Shown here: one piece after another, positions 59,231-64,000 of the stretch
Position numbering within the stretch: position 1 is the stretch's first letter
Layout: every line of letters begins with the position of its first letter
DNA from: Dichomitus squalens LYAD-421 SS1
Lineage: Eukaryota > Basidiomycota > Agaricomycetes > Polyporales > Polyporaceae
Direction: 5' to 3'
NCBI RefSeq assembly: GCF_000275845.1
Contig: NW_006766904.1
Coordinates: 399,890 to 463,889 of the forward strand
DNA: 64,000 nucleotides
The notes under the pieces: model-generated
Seen by the model: only the letters and a program-made list of their open reading frames with translations
Told to the model about the DNA's origin: nothing
The model's database searches: none
Translations under genes and position numbers: made by a program

Positions 59231-62137
59231 ATGCTCAAACCCTCACTCTTTTTGCTCTCCCTCGCTAGCATTTGGACATACCCACATCATGCCGCCGCAG
59301 TGACCATCTACGGCCAGGAAGGCGTCACTGCCGTCTCTGGCGCAGCGACAGAGACGGGCGCTGCCGCCGCCGCGACCGCCACCGACTGGCTCTCTGCACT
59401 GGCGGCCTTCAACAACGTCACCCTCACCGCTCCCGCGCTACCGACCTCCATGCCCTCGACTGCGTTCACGATTCCGGTCATGAACAACGCCCAGGACGTG
59501 CAAGGGCTCTCGATCCAGCAGGGCGCCGACTTTTTCGGGTTCTCGATCGAAATGTCGGTCGTCACCCAAGTCAGTGAGTACCGCGCTGTTTGAGGTCGTG
59601 TATGCCTCTTTGTGTGATGAACGGGAGATCTGACGGGAGATCTGCTTGCGCTTGGCTCTGGGGTTCAGTCGGCAAGAACGCGTATGTCGTTTTTCCAAGC
59701 GTCTTGGCAATCAGAGTTCGTGTGGCTCAGCTGACGTGGATGCACAGGTCCTTCATCCAAGTGCCTTTCCTCAACCTGCTCGCGACCGTCGCCGACAGGG
59801 CCGGGCGTGTTCGTATACGTGTCGGTGGTAATACCCAGGAGACGGCGACGCTCGTGGACAGCCTGCCAGACAACGAGATGATCGCGAAGGACAAGACGGA
59901 CGCGACTAACCCGGTGCGTTGCTCTTCTGTTCGCGAAGATCGCTGTGGATCCGCGGGTATGTGCTGGGCCATTTTGGCTGCAGCGTGTGTACATGCAGTA
60001 GCTGCCCTGCTTCGGGTTGCGTGCTTCCATGGCAGCTATGTTCTCAAATTATACTGCGGTCCTTTTCACGATTGGGGAAGACGATTCCCGTGGTTTATGC
60101 GTAATCCTGGGCTTCATCATGACCACAAAATATGGCAGCCTTATGGATGTAATTCAGGATGCTCCAGACCTTAAGTTATCGATGTTTGCTCGGAGGCGAG
60201 TTTAGCGCCTGCGACTTCATGACGTCGTCATAATCGACGCCACGCGCAGTAGCCACCGATGATCTCAGATCGCTCCTTGCGAGCATACTACTGTCGGCCT
60301 TGGCGCAGGTTGGTATGTTGATCTTGGCAGAGCTGTATCTTGGCTTTGTTCAAGCTTGCTGTTATGGGACATTGTGGTGGTTATCTGCGACACAGCGTTA
60401 CCGGAGACTGTAGCCATCAGCTCGCTAATCCCACCTCGTTGCCAGACGGACACCCCCGTACTCGATTTCACGGCGGAAATGATATACCTCCTAGCCAACG
60501 TCTCATCACTAGTCAACGCGAAATGGTACCTCGGTATTCCGTTCAACGATACCTCAAACCTCCGTCTCCAGATCGCCGAAGCCGCAGAGGCCATCCTTGG
60601 GGACAACGTCCTAGCCTTCCAGGTCGGCAACGAACCTGACCTCTACGTAGCGTGAGTACATCGCATCGTCAAACCTCAAAGCTTCGCGCGCCCTCAACTG
60701 ACCGGCGACACGCATAGCCACGGCCACCGGCCATCAGGCTACAACCAGACGAGCTACTTCGACGAATTCGGCATCGTCGTGAACGCGATCAGCAACAACG
60801 CGAACATCCCCACCCGCGGTAACCTCGTCGCACCGTCCCTGCAGGGCACGTGGACGCTTGAGTCCGTGTTCGACACCGGCTTCCTCACCTCATACGGCTC
60901 CGCGGTCAGCATCCTGTCCGTCGAGCAGTACCCGGACAACAACTGCGCCGCGGCGTTCCCGGACGCGGGCTTCGGGACCCCCGTGAACCCGCAGGACGTG
61001 TTCGCGAACTACCTGACGCACAACGCGGGCAAGAATCTTATTGCGCAGTACCTGAGCGCGGTCCCGACCGCGCAGCAGATGGGGAAGCAGTTCATGATGT
61101 TCGAGACGAACACCGCGTCGTGCGGCGGGTTCCCGGGCGTGAGCGATAGCTTTGGCTCTGCGCTGTGGGCGGTGGATTATGGGCTGCAGATGGCGTATAG
61201 TAACTTTACGGGCGCGTTGCTGCATATCGGTGGGCAGGACGTGTCGTACAACGTGAGTGCCATTCATGCTGCATTTCTATCGATCGGTGGCTCACGAACG
61301 ATCTTCGCAGCCCTTCACCCCACCCCCGACGAACCTCTCGACGACGCACGGGTGGACAGTCGGCCCGATCTTCTACTCAACGCTCGTCCTCGCCGAGGCG
61401 CTGGGCACGACGAACACGTCGCAGGTGCTCGACCTCAACGCGAACAGCGGCTCGGACCAGACGCCCGCGTACGCGATCTACGAGAACGGCGCGCTCGCGC
61501 GCATGGTGCTCGTCAACTTCATGACGGAGCAGGACGGACAGGGCGCGTACACCGCCACGATCTCTGTCGGCGGCGGCCAGACGGGCGAGGGGAACGGCAC
61601 GCCGAGTCAGGTCAAGGTCAAGTACCTCACGGCGCCCAGCGTCGCGGAGAAGGACAACGTTACGTGGGCGAACCAGGTGCGTCTCGACCGGTGTCTCTGT
61701 TTTCGTTCGGTTCTGCGTGCTGACGTTGTGGTGCTTCGCAGACTTATGGAGGGCGCTTCGAGTGCGACGGCCGCCTCTCGGGCACGGAGGTCATCCAGAC
61801 CATCACGTGCGACACGAACGCCAACACGTGCGACATCCCCGTGCCCGCGCCGGGCGTCGCGCTCGTCTTCATCTCCTCGGGCGCGCAGGGCGAGACGGAC
61901 CCGTCGACGACGGAGACGTACGCGACGACGGCGCTCACGAAGACGGCAAACACGGTGAGCATCGACCCGAGCGTGCTCGCGACGTCGAACGGGATGAGCG
62001 CGAAGGACCGCGGGCTGTCGAGCACGAGCCAGGGGAGCAGCGACGCGGCGCGGACCGCGGGCGCTGTTCCTGGGCTGGTGGCGTTGCTCGCCTTTGTCCT
62101 TGGGGCTTGTGCGGTCTCGGGGGCGCTGAGGAGGTGA
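59231..62137 (+). CDS. GH79 beta-glucuronidase-like glycosidase, copy 5
   Basis: Seven exons, in phase: 59231-59573, 59669-59681, 59748-59913, 60446-60651, 60718-61252, 61311-61676, 61742-62137 (674 residues). Signal peptide MLKPSLFLLSLASIWTYPHHAAA. Motifs: FLNLLATVADRAGRVRIRVGGN, FQVGNEPDLYVA (acid/base Glu), MMFETNTASCGGF (nucleophile Glu), and C-terminal domain IPVPAPGVALVFISS. The tail (VPGLVALLAFVLGACAV) looks like a GPI signal. The 13-nt micro-exon is present, but the 10-nt one is fused into exon 6 (PFTPPPTN read continuously). Intron 3 is 532 bp against 54-88 bp in other copies. It lies downstream of copy 4 in the same direction and is closest to copies 1 and 2 in active-site wording. 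Expected to be active. Confidence 0.9.
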
Positions 62138-63222
62138 TCGATACCATGATCAGAGGCGAGGATCTCGTGTTGGACTGTATATAAAACATCGTTACCCGGC
62201 GGCGGACGCTTGCTTGACCTGCGCAGGACAGTTCTTGTGTAGACGGTAGTATGTTGCTTTACTAATTGAGCTCCTCGTTCGACTGCTATTCCCTGGCGCT
62301 GGGGCGGGTGTCCGTTGCGTGCTCGGGCTTCCGGTGCTGGCGGAGGTGGGTGCTCGCCAATTTGTGCCTTCGGCACTGACTGGTTGAAATATTATCTTGG
62401 ATGATACGTTTGTACCGGTAAGTGCATTTGCTTGCCCAGCCCCGAGGTACCCAAGCTCATTGCGAATTCGCAGGAGAGTTTGCGCGCGATCATCGCGGCC
62501 GCCTGACGCCAGGGTCTACGGAGGCACTTCAGCGGGGAGTCATGCGCACCCAGAGCATCGGGCGTGGTCGCTCCGCCCGCTATTAGGTTGCATGCTACTT
62601 TTCAGGTGCGTTGGCCGTCTATACTGCTTTCTGTACAGAACTCTTTGGTTGTGCCGACCATGCCGTGTGTCAGTTCATCAAGCGTTGTTTGCTTCGCTCA
62701 CCGCCTCAGCTAGCGCGCTTTTGTATATCGGACCATCGTCTTGATATGACGTCTGTCGAGCTTCATCCGTCTGTTCAAAAGAAAATATCTCATGGCAACA
62801 GCTGCGGCCACGACATCTCACATGTCGACCGTATCGTCCCATACGGTGGAGATACTGGGTTTTGTTCGGAGATCACGGTGGATGTATATTTGTTATTATC
62901 CTCCCGCGACCGACGCAGTCTCGGATCACTAATTAGACATCGACTATAGTGTTTGGGTCCACTGAACTATGCCCCTGTTTGATACGAAGCATTCATAGCA
63001 CCCCAGCTCGGACTATTATGTCTTGTACGCGGACAGGCCAAATCACTGAAGAGTATACCACGTTGTGAGTGATGTGTCTCCAATGACGCAAATTGGAACA
63101 ATAGCATTGATGATTGTGCAAACTCGTAGCTTGGTTCGAGACTATCGCGCCATAGCTGGAGCAGGTACTTCGTCTTATCCGCGACCTATATCGCGTTCTA
63201 GATGTCGAATCTCTGACTTGTT
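62138..63222. other. Intergenic region
   Basis: About 1.1 kb without a recognised gene; the first exon of the following membrane protein may lie at its right end. Confidence 0.45.
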
Positions 63223-63720
63223 CCCATGTTCAATGTAGCAGTATTCCTATACGACATAATTATCACCACAGGGGAAGAAATACGGTGCTTTTGGGGACGC
63301 AAAGTGACCGGGGCCGCCATCTTGTTCTGGATGAACAAGTACATGACGATCCTTTTCCTGGCGTGGAATTTTGGGTCGGAGTTTGCTCCATCGAAAGAAG
63401 TGAGCATGTGCTCTCTAGGCCCCCATACTGACAGTGGCTAACTGTATGACGGCACAGCTGTGAGCTGAATGCTTCTCCTCAGAGCCTCGGGACTGAGCGC
63501 TGCGCAGGTGTGCTGTCTCGGCAAAAGGAGGTGTCGCTGTGGATGCCTTCCTTTTCCTTATCCCAGCAGGTAAGCGCTACATATATCGCGATTCAATCGG
63601 TAACAAATGTTTGTGCTTTGAGCTTTCACCGCAATCCGTGTTCATGCCCTACGGAGGAGCTTCTTCCTTTCCTCCATTGCCTTCGCCATGTCTATGGTGC
63701 CTGCTGGAGTCAACATTGTA
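63223..63720 (+). CDS. DUF6533-domain membrane protein, partial
   Basis: An exon ending at a donor at 63400 reads FNVAVFLYDIIITTGEEIRCFWG and then RKVTGAAILFWMNKYMTILFL. This is the hallmark of the N-terminal DUF6533 domain of basidiomycete seven-helix membrane proteins (LYD...EE...W, then a second helix). A later piece around 63500-63570 (VAVDAFLFLIPA) could be the third helix exon, followed by a donor GTAAGC. Neither the first exon nor the rest could be placed with certainty, and the gene may be partial or degenerate. Function of the family is unknown; it is predicted to sit in the plasma membrane. Confidence 0.55.
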
Positions 63721-64000
63721 AGATTGTTTCATAGCTTCTAAACTGCCGGTGTCCTCCTTCAACACTCATACAGGGTCAGGCGACCTTCTGGTTCGGGGTG
63801 ACGGGCAAGATCATCTGTCCCATTGGATGTACGCAATTCAACAATACTTCTGCGGCGCTTTCGAAGACGTCAGTCAAGTCGTTCAAGGCCACCTAAATGT
63901 TGTATATTCGTATGTTTCCTTTATCTTGTCGTACCTGTCAAAGCATACACACCCTCCCGACGTCCGCCCTTCCTTTTGGTATAGATCACTGCTTATATCT
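63721..64000. other. Window end, unresolved
   Basis: May hold further exons of the DUF6533 gene; none could be placed. Confidence 0.3.

Overview
The window is nuclear DNA of a filamentous basidiomycete, most likely an Agaricomycete of the polypore type. Nearly every gene is split by many short introns (about 50-65 bp, GT...AG). The families are typical of wood-decay fungi: serine-rich GPI wall proteins, large F-box sets, old yellow enzymes, glycoside hydrolase family 79 (GH79) and DUF6533. Two runs of N (20115-20720 and 41381-41868) are assembly gaps. No tRNA, rRNA, CRISPR or prokaryote-type operon was seen.

Layout. 0-0.6 kb: the 3' end of a serine-rich GPI-anchored wall protein. 2.0-4.5 kb: a six-exon TPR-like/F-box/leucine-rich protein. 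5.0-6.4 kb: an old yellow enzyme. 6.8-20 kb: a tandem array of related F-box proteins, with three intact copies, one otherwise complete copy carrying a TGG-to-TGA nonsense codon, and one degraded copy; a further 5' fragment lies at 27.7-27.9 kb. 14.2-15.6 kb: a doubtful split gene resembling the start of fungal transposon-associated ORFs. 22.3-24.0 kb: the ruined C-terminal half of an adenylate-forming (NRPS-like) enzyme with a left-handed beta-helix region. 25.6-27.5 kb: a secreted TIM-barrel glycosidase-like protein. 29.5-39.2 kb: three GH79 genes, one of them a pseudogene. 42.6-46.8 kb: a Neo1-type P4-ATPase. 47.0-51.3 kb: an NST1-like stress protein. 55.0-62.1 kb: two more GH79 genes. 63.2 kb to the end: part of a DUF6533 membrane protein.

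How the genes relate. The five GH79 copies plus the TIM-barrel protein form a secreted carbohydrate-degradation neighbourhood, plausibly acting on glucuronic-acid-containing side chains of plant or fungal glycans; the intact GH79 copies carry signal peptides and hydrophobic C-terminal tails suggesting surface anchoring. The F-box array would supply alternative substrate receptors for SCF ubiquitin ligases. The P4-ATPase and NST1 are single-copy housekeeping-type genes sitting between the two GH79 blocks.

Mobile DNA. Two unrelated non-autonomous elements with long terminal inverted repeats and TA target duplications sit directly upstream of the P4-ATPase and NST1 starts. A third, about 350-bp, family has two copies, one of which has broken a GH79 gene. 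I found no clearly new biological system. The most distinctive signals are a 13-nt micro-exon kept in all five GH79 copies, a mosaic of intron gain and loss among those copies, a GH79 pseudogene that has lost its acid/base glutamate, and two GC-AG introns in conserved genes.
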